Assembly: GCA_049999765.1 (NCBI GenBank)
Contig: JBNGIQ010009265.1
Span: 124,668-188,667 of the forward strand
From: Phaeoceros laevis
Taxonomy: Eukaryota > Anthocerotophyta > Anthocerotopsida > Notothyladales
Direction: 5' to 3'
Length of the DNA stretch: 64,000 nucleotides
Part shown: positions 9,955 to 21,149 of the stretch, in pieces
Position numbering within the stretch: position 1 is the stretch's first letter
How the letters are laid out: each line of letters begins with the position of its first letter
Notes under the pieces: model-generated
What the model saw: only the letters and a program-made list of their open reading frames with translations
Told to the model about the DNA's origin: nothing
The model's database searches: none
Position numbers and translations under genes: made by a program

Positions 9955-10571
9955 TGAGCTGATTCATGTGTACAGGCATAGCTTGCAAGCGATGGGAATT
10001 TGGCTTTTGTCTAGCTGCTTATTTGAGAAGAGTCTCGCCGAAGACACAGGATTTATCAATCTCATTTATTTGTTGACCATCTTGGTCACACATGTGAAGG
10101 TACTGGCGTGTGAGGTAATTGTGGCTGCTATGCGTGACTGCAGTCTGCATCAGGCATTACTTTGGTGTGTCCTGGCTGGAATTTTTTCTTAGGCTTTCTG
10201 GGAACAAGGAGCCCCGATGTATAGCTACTTTCCTAGGCAGCCGGATTTCCCCATAGGGTGTCACCCATGATACATGAAGCATAGTCCGAAGCGAACTGCT
10301 GGCAACACCTTTAATTCAGATACTTTGCCAATTGTAAATTTATTTCTCATAACCCGCTGTGATGGTCGAGTCACTTCAGTTCAGAGTGGCACCAGCACCG
10401 AAACAAAACATCTTACCAGAGTCTTTTACAACGTTGGCTAATTTGTGGAACTGGATATCGGCACACATCTCAGATTTGTCGCATGGAGAGATCAGTTACC
10501 AACTTTTATCGTATGCCAATGTGATGCCAGTTGTCGGTGACAGCGGGGTTTCTATGCTGCTGAAAGGCAGC
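9955..10571. other. 3' flanks between convergent genes
   Basis: Lies between the ends of the PLAC8 gene (+) and bestrophin gene A (-). No coding signal beyond short chance frames; presumably two 3' UTRs. Confidence 0.5.
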
Positions 10572-12093
10572 TCAGCTCTCCTCCACGGCTAAAGCTTCCG
10601 ACTCGGAACGAGATTCATACCGGCTGCTGGCTGCTCCATTCTCAGATCTGAGGGTGAACCAGTCCGCATGAGACGAAACAAGGGCCTTAATGCTTCCCTG
10701 GATTCCTTGGCATATGGCCATCAGCGGAAGAATAGAGAATGGCTCTTCTATCAGAACTCCCACCTGCACAAAATGCGGTCTTTGTGTATGACATGCTTGC
10801 TGGACAAGTTTGAACACTTGGAACTGCAAGCCACTGACGTACCTCATCGATACAGAACAAGGCAGCTGCACTGGCCATAGTCGCGGGGACTACGAGCAAT
10901 TTGCACGAATCCCACAGGCACAACGGCAAGGCAATGTGCCACAAAACCAGGAAACGAGATGTTAGCCGAGTGTAGGAGACAGGAATGGGAGTCTTGAAAA
11001 TACGCTCACAAGCTCCGGTGTTGTCGTGGAATTGGGTTAGGTTTTGATCCTGCAAGCATATTGAAGTGAGGAGATGAGGACTTGGAGGAGGGCGAATGTG
11101 AACTCCTGAGTTGGTCCATCTTTACCAAGTGGTGCAACCTACCATAGCAGATCTGCGGATATCGGATAGTTGGCACTTGGCAAGAATAGCTGACATCATT
11201 TGGACAGCATGGTTGGGCCTATGCGCTGAGGCCAGCAACGTTTCCAGCTCCGCCGCCTCGAGAATGGGTTCGAGGTCCTTCCTCAAATCCTCCTCCCGCG
11301 CTATATGGTCTTTCAGACAGAAAGGGTAAGCCACCTGAACACGTAGAGTACCAGCATCAGATACAACCAGCAGGAGGCACTTGTTTAGGGAGCTTGGGTG
11401 TACTGGACTTACAACGTAGCGCACAAATTCGCTCAGCCTCGCAGCATCTTGAGGAGCTTGAACCCATGACAATGCTTGTCGGACAATGTCTCTGGTTCTG
11501 TTCACATTAGAGCCCCAAATCTTCCTGGCCTCATCGAACCGGCCGTAGGAGGAGTTGGTCCGGAAGACGAGTAGGAGAGCGAGAGCAGGGGATGTCAACT
11601 GAAATGGTAGCGCCGAGATGTGCAGGACGGGAGCCCATTCCGGAAAGGTAGCTAAGTGGTTGACAAGAAGGTAGTTGTAGGATGCAAACGACGCCGAGAG
11701 CAAGGTGAGGCTGAAGACGGGAGGACCCAAAGACAGGATGACTCTGGAAGAAGCAATGGTGAGTATGTGCCGGGCGTGCCTGGTGCTGCTCCGGTGCCGC
11801 AGCCACAGCTTGTGGTCGTACACGGTCCTTCTGTAGATCCTTGCTTCCTCCTTCTCCTTATCCGCCTCAATCGGATTCAGGTAGCACACCGGAGCTCGAA
11901 CACCTCGTACTGCTCTTCCGGCTTGCACAACCCTCCTGACTTGAACCTGGCGAAGCCTGCTCCGTAATCCTCGCTCGCCCAGCAACTCTCCAGATGCCGC
12001 ATTCAGGTTAACAGCCTGAGGGTGTCTGGCGCAAAGCAACGACTCCATCGGGGACCTGCAGTGCAACACAGGTCCCGCAACAGAGTCCAACAT
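10572..12093 (-). CDS. Bestrophin-family anion channel, plastid type (copy A)
   Basis: Four exons, complement(join(10572..10763,10843..11049,11143..11334,11413..12093)), give 423 residues. The first ATG in frame is at 12093. A basic, Arg/Val-rich region of about 80 residues looks like a chloroplast transit peptide. The bestrophin domain follows: RHARHILTIASSRVILSLGPPVF, the first membrane region, LPFQLTSPALALLLVFRTNSSYGRFDEARKIWG, then NRTRDIVRQAL, CLKDHI, HRPNHAVQMMSAIL, QFHDNTGACERIFKTPIPVSYTR, and EEPFSILPLMAICQGI. Plant relatives (VCCN1/2) are thylakoid voltage-dependent chloride channels that tune the proton motive force. Copy B starts 1.1 kb away on the opposite strand with identical internal exon sizes. 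Introns are 78-93 bp. The intron at 11335-11412 is 78 bp, keeps frame and has no stop, so retention would add 26 residues. Confidence 0.92.
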
Positions 12094-13231
12094 CGATCCT
12101 TGTTTAGGACAACACGGGAGGGGAAACACCAGATTTCTCAACTTTGAGCCAGCTTCCTACATTTGTTATGCTTCTGGTAGTTTCCGCATATTCTTCCCCA
12201 ACCCCAATGCGATGGTGAGAAGGAATACCCTTCCCCTCTACCCAAAACCTAATGCTTCCTATCCGGTCAGTCTGTGGCCTCTGATTATTCTGGGGCCATT
12301 CTCGGGCCCTCTTATATTTGAGGCGTCAAAACAAATTTGAGCTGAACGGATTACACATGCCACATGGAACGCAAATGTGTGGAAGGGAAGTCGGTAGTGA
12401 TCAGGACTGCAGATCAGGACTTATTAGCAACAGAGTGGATGCTTACGGACATCTAATAAGTTGGACGGCAAGGTGGAAAACGCGGCTGTCCAGGTGTCAA
12501 GTGGGCTCCACCCAACCCGGGTTGCGATTTGCCGGTATAACACCGTAGGATAAGGCAGCAGGGCGGCCTGGCCGGAGGGATTGCGGGACCAAATCTCAAT
12601 AATGTGTGGCATGGAAACACTGTCGGCATTCCGAATAAGCAACGCACAAATGGAACGCAACTGTGGGATGACCTCGGTTGCTGACCTTTCCTGGAACTCT
12701 CTCTGCATTCGCTGAGTAGTGAGACACACCAGCACCACCTGAGCAACACCTGGTGTGAGAAAACGGTGTAGATAACGGACGAGACTGGAGTTGGGTCTAA
12801 CGAAGACCTGAAGAGAAGCTGGCTGAGGCGCTGTGAGGTCGCTGCAGACACCCACATGCGTCTACAGGTCCGGCCTCCCAGCAGACATGCCCACCAACGC
12901 AGGCTCGAAAGCTTTGAAAGCTGCGGGTGATTGCGATGCGATCCAAGAATAACGACAATGGTGCATTCAGGAGCTGCAAACTCCTTCCTCCTCGTATGAC
13001 AAGACCTGGGAAAAGCTTGTGGGGGGCCTAGGTGTGTTCCTGATCAGGAATGGGATTCGTTTTTGTGTGAAGGTAGGAATGTTCCCTTGTCTCATCCTGC
13101 TCTCGGCTTTTCCTTTACTAAATGTACTGAAGATTGTGGACTTTGTGCTTTACTCAGCTGAGGAGGCCGTTCCTGGCAAGCAAAAGAACGACTGGGTGGA
13201 CAAAAATCCCCCAAAGGCCTTTTCCAGCATC
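12094..13231. other. Shared upstream region of the two bestrophin genes
   Basis: Expected to hold both promoters. A minus-strand frame at 12453-12857 opens with ATG (MWVSAATSQR), and an overlapping frame at 12424-12855 reads HRFLTPGVAQVVLVCLTTQR and IPQLRSICALLIRNAD. They look somewhat protein-like but match no family I know. Treat as an unassigned candidate exon. Confidence 0.4.
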
Positions 13232-15470
13232 ATGCCTGCACTAGGTCTGTGTTTCGGTCACATTGGTGGAACAGGTCGCTATCAGCCAGCACGGTGGCAT
13301 CCTATCCGTTGCTCATTCTCTGGGTTTGCCAATGTGGTGCAGGAATCGTCCTGCCCAGTGCAGGTATCAAGGATCTTCCAACCTCCCACAAGAGTGGTAG
13401 GAAAACCTCCTCTCAGCGTGTTGGATTTTCAGTGTTGTTTGGAGGAGAGATAGGGATCCTCCTCCTGAAAGACTGGCCAAGCATTTCAGCACCGAGGAGA
13501 ATCGGCGCACTGTCTCCAAGGGCTGTAGCAGACTCCAAAGAGACACCAGTCCCAGACCCTCTTTTCAGCTACCTGGACACGATTTCTGTAGACCTAGCGA
13601 AGGAGAAATCCAGGGCTTTCAGGCGTGTAGTCTATGACGACCAGAAGTGGAAAAAGCACCGGAGCAGCGCGAGGCACGCCCGTCATATCTTCACCATCTT
13701 CTCCTCCAGGATTGTGATGGGTCTTAGGCCGCCTGTCTTCGCCTTGACCACCTGGGCCGTTTTGGTGACACTGTACAACGAGGGGCTTGAGCTGGGATAC
13801 ATATCGTCAGTCCTCCCCGTCGCCCGTGTCCCAATCCTTCCATTCCAGCTTGTAGCCCCTGCTTTAGCTCTTCTGCTTGTTTTCCGGACCAACACCTCCT
13901 ACAGCAGATTTGACGAGGCCAGGAAACTATGGGGATCCAACGTCAACAGAACCAGAGACTTCGCTAGGCAGGCACTTACCTGGATCGAGCGGCCGGAGGA
14001 TGGTCCTTTGCTCGAGGAGCTTCTGCGATACACTGTAAGATTCCCTGCTGTCCAGTTCCTTCCCCACAGAGGTAGGCAGCTGCCATGCTCCCAAGTTGCT
14101 TGAAAACTCACACTGCATGTTCTGAATGTTGCAGATAGCATATCCCTACACACTGAAGGCGCACCTGGTCCAAGGACAGGACCTGGCCACGGAGCTGGAA
14201 GGCGTGCTACTCGAAAAGGAGCAGGCCAGAGCGCTGGCGTCCTCACACATACCTAATCACGTTGTGCAGATGATGTCCGCCTGCCTAGCCAACGTCCAGA
14301 TGTCAGACTTTCGAAGAGCTACAATGGTGAAGGACTTACTCCAAGCTGCTCCGAAGTTCAAGAGGTCAATTGCAAGCAACCCTGCTCAATGTTGTGACCA
14401 CCCTTGATTGGTGAATGCAGGACGGGAACATGACACAGTTCCACGACAACACTGGAGCCTGCGAGCGTATCTTCAAGACCCCCATTCCTGTCTCCTACAC
14501 CCGCCTGGTATCCCGGCTGCTGGTGTTGTGGCACTTCATGCTGCCCTTAGGCGTGTGGGACGAATGCAAAATACTCACCCCCTTGGCCGTCCTCACCAGC
14601 GCTGGGGCCTTGTTCTGCATCGACGAGGTCCCCTTCCTTCACCCTAAAGTCCCCTCCTCCACTTGTCCGATTTTTTGAGGCTGGCAGCATTTCTCACAGG
14701 GCTGCTTGTTGCGTGCATGGCAGGTTGGTGTGACCATAGAGGAGCCGTTCTCCGTCCTGGCCCTCCCTGCTATCTGCGACGGTATTCGGTCAAGCATCCA
14801 GAGTTTAGTGAAATCACATGCCAACTGGGCCGAGCTCAACCCCACCGTCAAGGAGTTGGCGGATGCACCCCCTGCTCCTCCTCCCAGTGACTCTCGGCCG
14901 GTACCAGTGGAAACCCTGGCTCCGTCTCTTGCTCCTCCCACTGACTCCCCGCCGGTGCCCTTGGAAACCACGGCTCTGTCTCTTGCTCCTCCCACCGACT
15001 CCCTGCCGGTGCCCTTGGAAACCACGCCTCTGTCTCTTGCACCTCCCACCAACTCCCCGCCGGTGCCCTTGGAAACCACGGCTTTGTCTCTTGCTGCTCT
15101 CACCGCCTCCCCGCAGGTGCCCGTGGAAACCCCGGCCCTGTATCTTGCTCCTCGCAGCTACTTCCCGCCGGTGCCCGTGGAAACACCAGATCTGTCACTT
15201 GCTCCTGCCCCTCACTCCCGAGGCCCGGTTGGCCCTGTCGAGTGGACTATTGTCGTAGCTAACCTGGCGTGGTACAGCCTTCTGCTGGGGGTCCTCTCAG
15301 TTGTGAAGTTCCTCTACTCGGGGACACAACCGCTCACGACGGCACTTCCGGAACCAACTTCATCGGACTCGGAACCTTCCCCCGATGCCGAGCCTGCCCA
15401 ACCGCCTGTCTCAACCGTGGAGACTCCCCTTGTACGAGGAATTAGCGAAACTAGCGACATTTACTACTAG
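13232..15470 (+). CDS. Bestrophin-family channel with repeat tail and extra membrane segment (copy B)
   Basis: The model is join(13232..13274,13343..14034,14135..14326,14421..14627,14724..15470), 626 residues. The first short exon is a guess, because the main frame has no ATG before the domain. It gives a transit-like start MPALGLCFGHIGG. Bestrophin blocks match copy A: RHARHIFTIFSSRIVMGLRP, LLLVFRTNTSYSRFDEARKL, HIPNHVVQMMSACLANVQMS, QFHDNTGACERIFKTPIPVS, EEPFSVLALPAICDGI. The middle exons are 192 and 207 bp, exactly as in copy A. After the domain ends (about residue 410) comes a tail absent from copy A. It has about six 18-residue units like SLAPPTDSPPVPLETTAL, then one hydrophobic stretch (VVANLAWYSLLLGVLSVVKF), then an acidic end. 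The tail frame is open with no splice needed. The tail's role is unknown. Confidence 0.85.
14875..15205. repeat. 54-bp coding tandem repeat in bestrophin copy B
   Basis: About six copies of a 54-bp unit (18 codons) encode Pro/Leu/Thr-rich units with the core PPVPLET. The first three complete copies are nearly identical and later ones diverge. Because 54 is a multiple of 3, other frames and the minus strand also stay open, and these should not be taken for genes. Confidence 0.9.
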
Positions 15471-17169
15471 GGCAATAGGGCAATCGGACTCAGTCCCGGT
15501 TAGAGGTCAGCACTCACGGATGTAGCGCAGGATTATGCATGCGGAAGAGGACCCTTCAACCTCCATGCACTTGTTATGTAGATTAATGTATATGTAACCT
15601 CTATTAGTGTTGCTAAACTTCCTCCTTATGTTAACCCCTACTGGACCAGCCACTCACAATGAGTGCTTGCCATCTTTTTTTGCTATTTTGGACCACTATT
15701 CTAAAAACATGACCCCATTGTTTTTGTAAACCTTTCGAGCAAAGGCTTATTCACATACCTTTTGCAAAAAAAAGAAAAAAACTTTTTCACTGCCCAAATT
15801 GCAGCCCATTTTTCCCTTTTGTGACTATCCACACATAAACCCATATGTACTTAGGCAATTCAACCTTTATTTCGAAACAGAAAAATATGTAGTTTACTGA
15901 ATTTTTTTTGCTTGACCATATTCTACATGTTGTGGTGAAAATAATTTAGACTTTAGGATAAATGGTACAAACAAGGTCTGATTTTTTGTGGGGGAGTATC
16001 ATAGCAATGAAAACCCTTTCTCAATTTTTTTTTTCCTAGCTCCATAATATGAGTGATAACCAGGGCAAAGAATGCACAAAAACCACCATGGCAGGACATG
16101 AGCAAAAGTGGAAATGATGAAAGCAATGCATCACAAACATATCCAATTATATCGTACCATAGCTTGATGGAAAGGCTACCAAGAGAAGAATGTCGTGGGC
16201 AAAAAAATATGTCGAAAAATATGTTAAAAGCTCTCAAAATATTTTGACTATTTTCTAAAAAACCCCGAGAGAAGGCTAGGTCCATTAGGGGTTAACTTAG
16301 AGTTTTGAGTCTTTGAATAAATGAATAAATTCCACTGAAGTGTCTTTCTTTCACATCCGGCCTAGCAAGAAATCTTTGACCTCGAGTGTCAAGTAGATAA
16401 AGGACCTCTACGCACGAGGCTTTAACCCTCGATTTGGGGCCAGATTTGGACTCGAAATTCAGACTCCACCCCCAAATCTCTGAAAGTGGCCATTGACACG
16501 CACCTTTGTTTTGCACTAGCTTTCACCCGAATTACCTCGATTTGGTCCTATGTGGCAGCACAACAAGTGGAAAGAACAAAAATGCACTCTTCATTTATAT
16601 GAAATATGCACCAAACACATTTAAACTATCTTATATCGGTCATTATACTACATTATACATCATCATACAGATGTAGAAATTAACACAAAGACTCCTCTAA
16701 TCATGACACGAATCCAATATCAGCACATACATGTAGAAATCAAAGAGAGCTAGGTTTGGTTGACATTCATACATTATCATGAATACCTTATCAGTAATAA
16801 AATTTTCTACAGCAATCTCCGTGGGAGGACATCCGAACACCTGCTGAAAAACCTCAGTGCCCAAATCCTTTTTGCTTCACTACAGCAATCACATTTCTTG
16901 AAACAACATGCCCTAATCTCGAAGAGCTCGTATGGTGCACCACATCTACGGGTATCTCTTCTGAATACTGAAACATATCATTAACTAAGCAAAGCAGCTT
17001 TTGGGTAACCTTGAATCTTGTTGTCTCGTTGATGGAAGCCGAACGAGATCCCTGTTTAGCTATCCATTTCTTATCTCTGCAAAGCCCCTTGAAATTGCTT
17101 ATCTTCTTGGCAGTAAAATGTGGTATGTCTATTCTGCTGCACGTTGAAGTTTTTTGTTTGTTGTGATTT

Positions 17170-17310
17170 GTCCCTACCCAATTCTGTCACATTCACATAT
17201 GCAAGTGTAGGTGAAGTAGCTCTACACCAAGGAATGCAACTCCATGCACATATTGAAGAACGTGGACTGTATGATTATGTACATGTAGTTGTAGGTGGCA
17301 TGAGGAAAGT
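17170..17310 (+). pseudogene. PPR motif shard
   Basis: A single fragment reading TFTYASVGEVALHQGMQLHA followed by IEERGL. It closely parallels the shard at 1662-1840 (VGALYQGKQL, IEERGL). No start, array or splice context exists. It is a dispersed relic. Confidence 0.65.
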
Positions 17311-17337
17311 CGCATGGACTGGTATACTGCTTTTTTA

Positions 17338-17426
17338 GCGTGACCCATGATCCTGTGAGGTGTGAATAAGAAAACGCCAAAAAAGCGTGACCCATGATCC
17401 TGTGAGGTGTGAATAAGAAAACGCCA
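17338..17426. repeat. 47-bp direct repeat, two copies
   Basis: GCGTGACCCATGATCCTGTG and the following 27 bases occur at 17338 and again at 17385, almost perfectly. Simple local duplication. Confidence 0.9.
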
Positions 17427-18544
17427 CGACGCATTGTACTGCTCAAAAAATATTAATTTTTTGACCTATCCTCTTTACTTTGTTTGACCTACAATTTGGG
17501 ATAACCTATGTTTTTTTTTTCGCGCGAAGGGATAACCTATGTAGTGATTGGAGTTGTCTAACTACCTCAAGTCATAGTGGCATGTAGGGGATTGTAGTGT
17601 AGTGCTATGCTAATGGTCAGTTGAAGAAAAGCGGTACACCTGATCATGCAAGTGTCCATGAGCTTTGGCTACATTATGCCTGACCAATACTGAAGGACTC
17701 CAAATTGGCTCCGCCTCAAATCTAGCCTTGTCATCAAATCTTCAAAAAACACGATAGTTCGGCCAAAGTAGGCTGATTTGAGAACGCAAGTAACTCAAGC
17801 CATACGCGCCGTCGCGGGCGGTGGATGCCGGGCACAGCCATTCACCGGGGTTAATGTTGTTAACGAAATTTCCTAACGAAATCCTAATGCAGTCCGTGAA
17901 AGGCCGAGGAGAAACTTTGGGTGGATCAGTTTGGTTGGGACCATTGGTGGAAGAAAAATTACAAATTTATTATTTTTCTTCCACCAATGGGCTCAACCAA
18001 AGTTTATTGATATGCTAGTGATTTACGTTTATTAAATAAACATATCATATAGCATATCAACATAAGTTTATTGATTATAAGCACCAAATCTACTCCTCGA
18101 CTAAAGCGAGGAAATCGCACAGAAAGCCCAATCCGTAGAGGTCCAAAGAAAGCCCAGTCCGTAGAGGTCCAAACAAACTATCGAGCTGAGTGACACCATT
18201 CATTTGCTCGTACCTCAATAGCCCAATACAGACAGTCAGACAGTCCGGCTCATTTGGGGGGCTGTCCGTAGGGGTAGTATAACTATCGGTCACTGAGAAA
18301 TACTTAGGCTTAGACTGCATTTCATTCATTCAATAGGCCCTATATGTTTTTTTGTGGTATTTAGGGGTTAAACATGCAAAAACTCAAGGAGGGTTAGACC
18401 GTCCGATTTAGCTTTTTGCCAAATACTTCCTTCTTGTTGTATCAACATGCTTGTGCATTTGATAATTAGCCTGACCATGTACTTGATCCCTCAACCTAAT
18501 CCAACGTCTTCAACTTCAACGAGGTACTGCCCAGGTGACATGCC

Positions 18545-18830
18545 AGCATATATCTGATTTACATGAAGTTCAACTAAGAATCATGGCATATCTCTATCAT
18601 AAGGTACCATCTTTACATGAAGTTTAATTAAGAATCGTGGCATATCCCTATCACAAGGCGTGACAGGCCAAAATGTATCAGATTTATATGAGGTTCAATT
18701 AAGAATCATGGCACATCCCTATCACAAGGTATCATGNNNNNNNNNNGCACATCCCTATCACAAGGTATCATGTTTACATGAAGTTTAAGAAACATGACAT
18801 ATCCCTAATGCAAGGCACCATTGCATGTTA
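18545..18830. repeat. Imperfect tandem repeat of 50-75 bp spanning a 10-base gap
   Basis: At least four copies of TACATGAAGTTTAATTAAGA followed by CATGGCATATCCCTATCACAAGG. The run of ten Ns (18737-18746) is flanked on both sides by the same 26-base text, so the gap may be an assembly join within the array. Confidence 0.8.
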
Positions 18831-19232
18831 CACAACACCAACGAAAACTCATGAAGGTACCGATCACTAAAGGAAGCCTCGACGTGACAACACCATTGGA
18901 GCAACTCACAACCACCAAAGTGTCACACTTGAGGCTACTATATGCCCTATTGTGACAAACTTAGAGGCATATCCATTTGTTTTCGCATATGCATTTGAAG
19001 ATGTTCAGACGGCAAAGATGGAGATAACATCCATGAAGATCGGGGCGACCATCCGTCACCATCTCAAGTAATTTCTAGATAAATGTATAGAATTGTGCGT
19101 TAATAAATTTTAGAATTTGCTCATCTATGCGAAAAATGTTTCCAAAATTTGCTCTCTCAAGTTTGGAACTCGGACTGGGATCTGAACTCATATTTTGATT
19201 ATATATGAACACTTAGTCTGGTACCTTGTGTC

Positions 19233-19590
19233 TACGTATTCCAGCCATAGTGTTTACAGAACCCTAAACCATACTTGCAACAAATGAAGGGCCTAAACCC
19301 TACCTTCTACTAGTATACCAAAATACGCTGCTACTTATTTCTTGTAGGTACAATCATACAAATTCCTCTACTATATACATGGATGTCATGGTGTCATGGA
19401 AGGAAGGAACGATTAACAACTACGTATTCCAGTTATAGTATTTACAGAACCCTAAACCACACTTGCAACAAATAAAGGGCCTAAACCCTACCTTTTACTA
19501 GTATACCAAAATACGTTGCAACTTACTTCTTGTAGGTACAATCATACAAATTCCTCTATTATATTCATGGATGTCATAGTATCATGGAAA
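19233..19590. repeat. Tandem duplication, offset 188 bp
   Basis: The segment from TACGTATTCCAG at 19233 recurs at 19421 with about 90 percent or better identity by eye. It includes ACAGAACCCTAAACCA, ACTAGTATACCAAAATACG and CAATCATACAAATTCCTCTA. Non-coding. Confidence 0.85.
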
Positions 19591-19798
19591 CGATAAACAA
19601 CACGCCAAAGCACACGTGCTTGGAGCTGTTACCTCTTACCAACATCTCCAAGCACATGTGCTTAGAGTTGTTAACTTTTACCATGTACAAAGTACACCCT
19701 AGTGTGCCAAAATAAGCTCAACTTGAATGTCCTTCGTGTAGGTGGAGATATGTAGAAACCCGTGAAGACTGTTGTAGCCAACCTCGTACAATGGCCCA

Positions 19799-19905
19799 GA
19801 GTAGTGAGGGGGTGTCACTGAGAGAGAGAGAGAAAAGTGGCATTGGTGGCAGTAGTGAGGGGGTGTCACTGAGAGAGAGAGAAAAGTGGTATTGGTGGCA
19901 CTGGC
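19799..19905. repeat. 51-bp tandem repeat with GA microsatellite
   Basis: Two copies of GTAGTGAGGGGGTGTCACTG followed by (GA)n and AAAAGTGG(C/T)ATTGGTGGCA, starting at 19801 and 19852. Confidence 0.85.
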
Positions 19906-20419
19906 CCACAATGTAGCATCTCTCGGGTACTAATCGGAATAAATCAAATACCATGGCCCACACGCTCATTACATGGTGAGCATGACCCTGTCCCTCAGGG
20001 ATGTCAGTGGCGTGTCTGGTGGCAATGGCCCACATGGACCATTCGATTGAACCAATACCATGGCCCACACACTCTGAGTCATTATATCATGAGCACGATA
20101 GTGTCCCACATCCGCACAAAAACTAGTACAACAAAGGTATGAGTAGAGGTGACTTGCACTGACCATATGAGAATCGAATTATCGAAGTTACGAACAAGTT
20201 AGGAAAACCCCTAAATCTATGTAGTACATGCCTAAATCTTGCTGTTGGACATGGACATGTACTACATCTATGATTTACATAGTATTCTTACTATTGAATA
20301 TGTAATACATCCTTTGAGTTTTTCTTTTCCAAGTGATAGTGGTAGTTGCATGCGAGATAAAGAGTGAACCACTTTGTAATTGGACTTCGAAATATTGCAA
20401 TTCCGTTTCGATTTCAAGT

Positions 20420-20575
20420 AAATTAAGTGAATTACTCATTTGAGCTCTCCAATCACAAGTAGCTAACTACTTTTGTAATTGGACCTGGTTTGGGTCCTAA
20501 GGGAATTAAGTGAATTACTCATTTGAGCTCTCCAATCACAGAGTAGTTAACTACTTGTGTAATTGGACCTCTAGT
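20420..20575. repeat. Direct repeat of about 70 bp, two copies
   Basis: AATTAAGTGAATTACTCATT followed by GAGCTCTCCAATCACA and a TAATTGGACCT ending occurs near 20421 and again near 20504. Confidence 0.85.
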
Positions 20576-21149
20576 GCGCAGAGTCTGAACTATTTTAAGT
20601 GCTAGCTACTAAGCTGCTACTTGTTATAAGACTGCCAATAGTACATGAACTGATAGATGGTAAATGTATGTGGTAGTTTACTGGTCGAAGTCTCAAAAGA
20701 TAGTTCAATTATCACAAATTGGAGAGTGGAACTTGAGCAGAATCACCTGATGATTCTTGGAAAGTATACATCCGGGGAAAATTGTGTTCTTAAAAGTGCA
20801 ACCAAGAAGCTTTTCTAAAGTTTCGCTGTAGACCTAACTTATGGTTTCTACGTCTAGGAACGCTTGTAGCCCTCTCTGTATTTCGCTCAATCTTTCAAGG
20901 ATCAAGGATCTGCGTTCCATTTCCAGCAGAGGGCACACTTGGTACCTAAACATGCCACATTCTAGCATGTGGCTTGTATACGACTGTTCCTCACTGCCCT
21001 ACAGCAAGTTCCCGCAATCTTCAAACATACTTGTAACCTATATCATGAGCCACGAGGCATACTGCAACTGCCTACAAAGCCTCCCAGTTCTTGAATGCTT
21101 GTATACCTGTATACAGCAGAGAACTGCATGCACTCACAGAAGCAAGATA

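Larger units (their letters stand above)
15471..21149. other. Long gene-poor, repeat-rich interval
   Basis: About 5.7 kb of mostly AT-rich DNA with no supported gene. It holds several local direct repeats, each listed separately where clear, one PPR shard (17170-17310), a 10-base gap and scattered chance frames. No intact transposase or reverse transcriptase is seen. Confidence 0.6.

Noticed and set aside
14639-15103. Minus-strand 154-codon frame opposite the bestrophin repeat tail
   Set aside because: It is open only because the 54-bp repeat is a multiple of three; the plus strand encodes the supported bestrophin exon.
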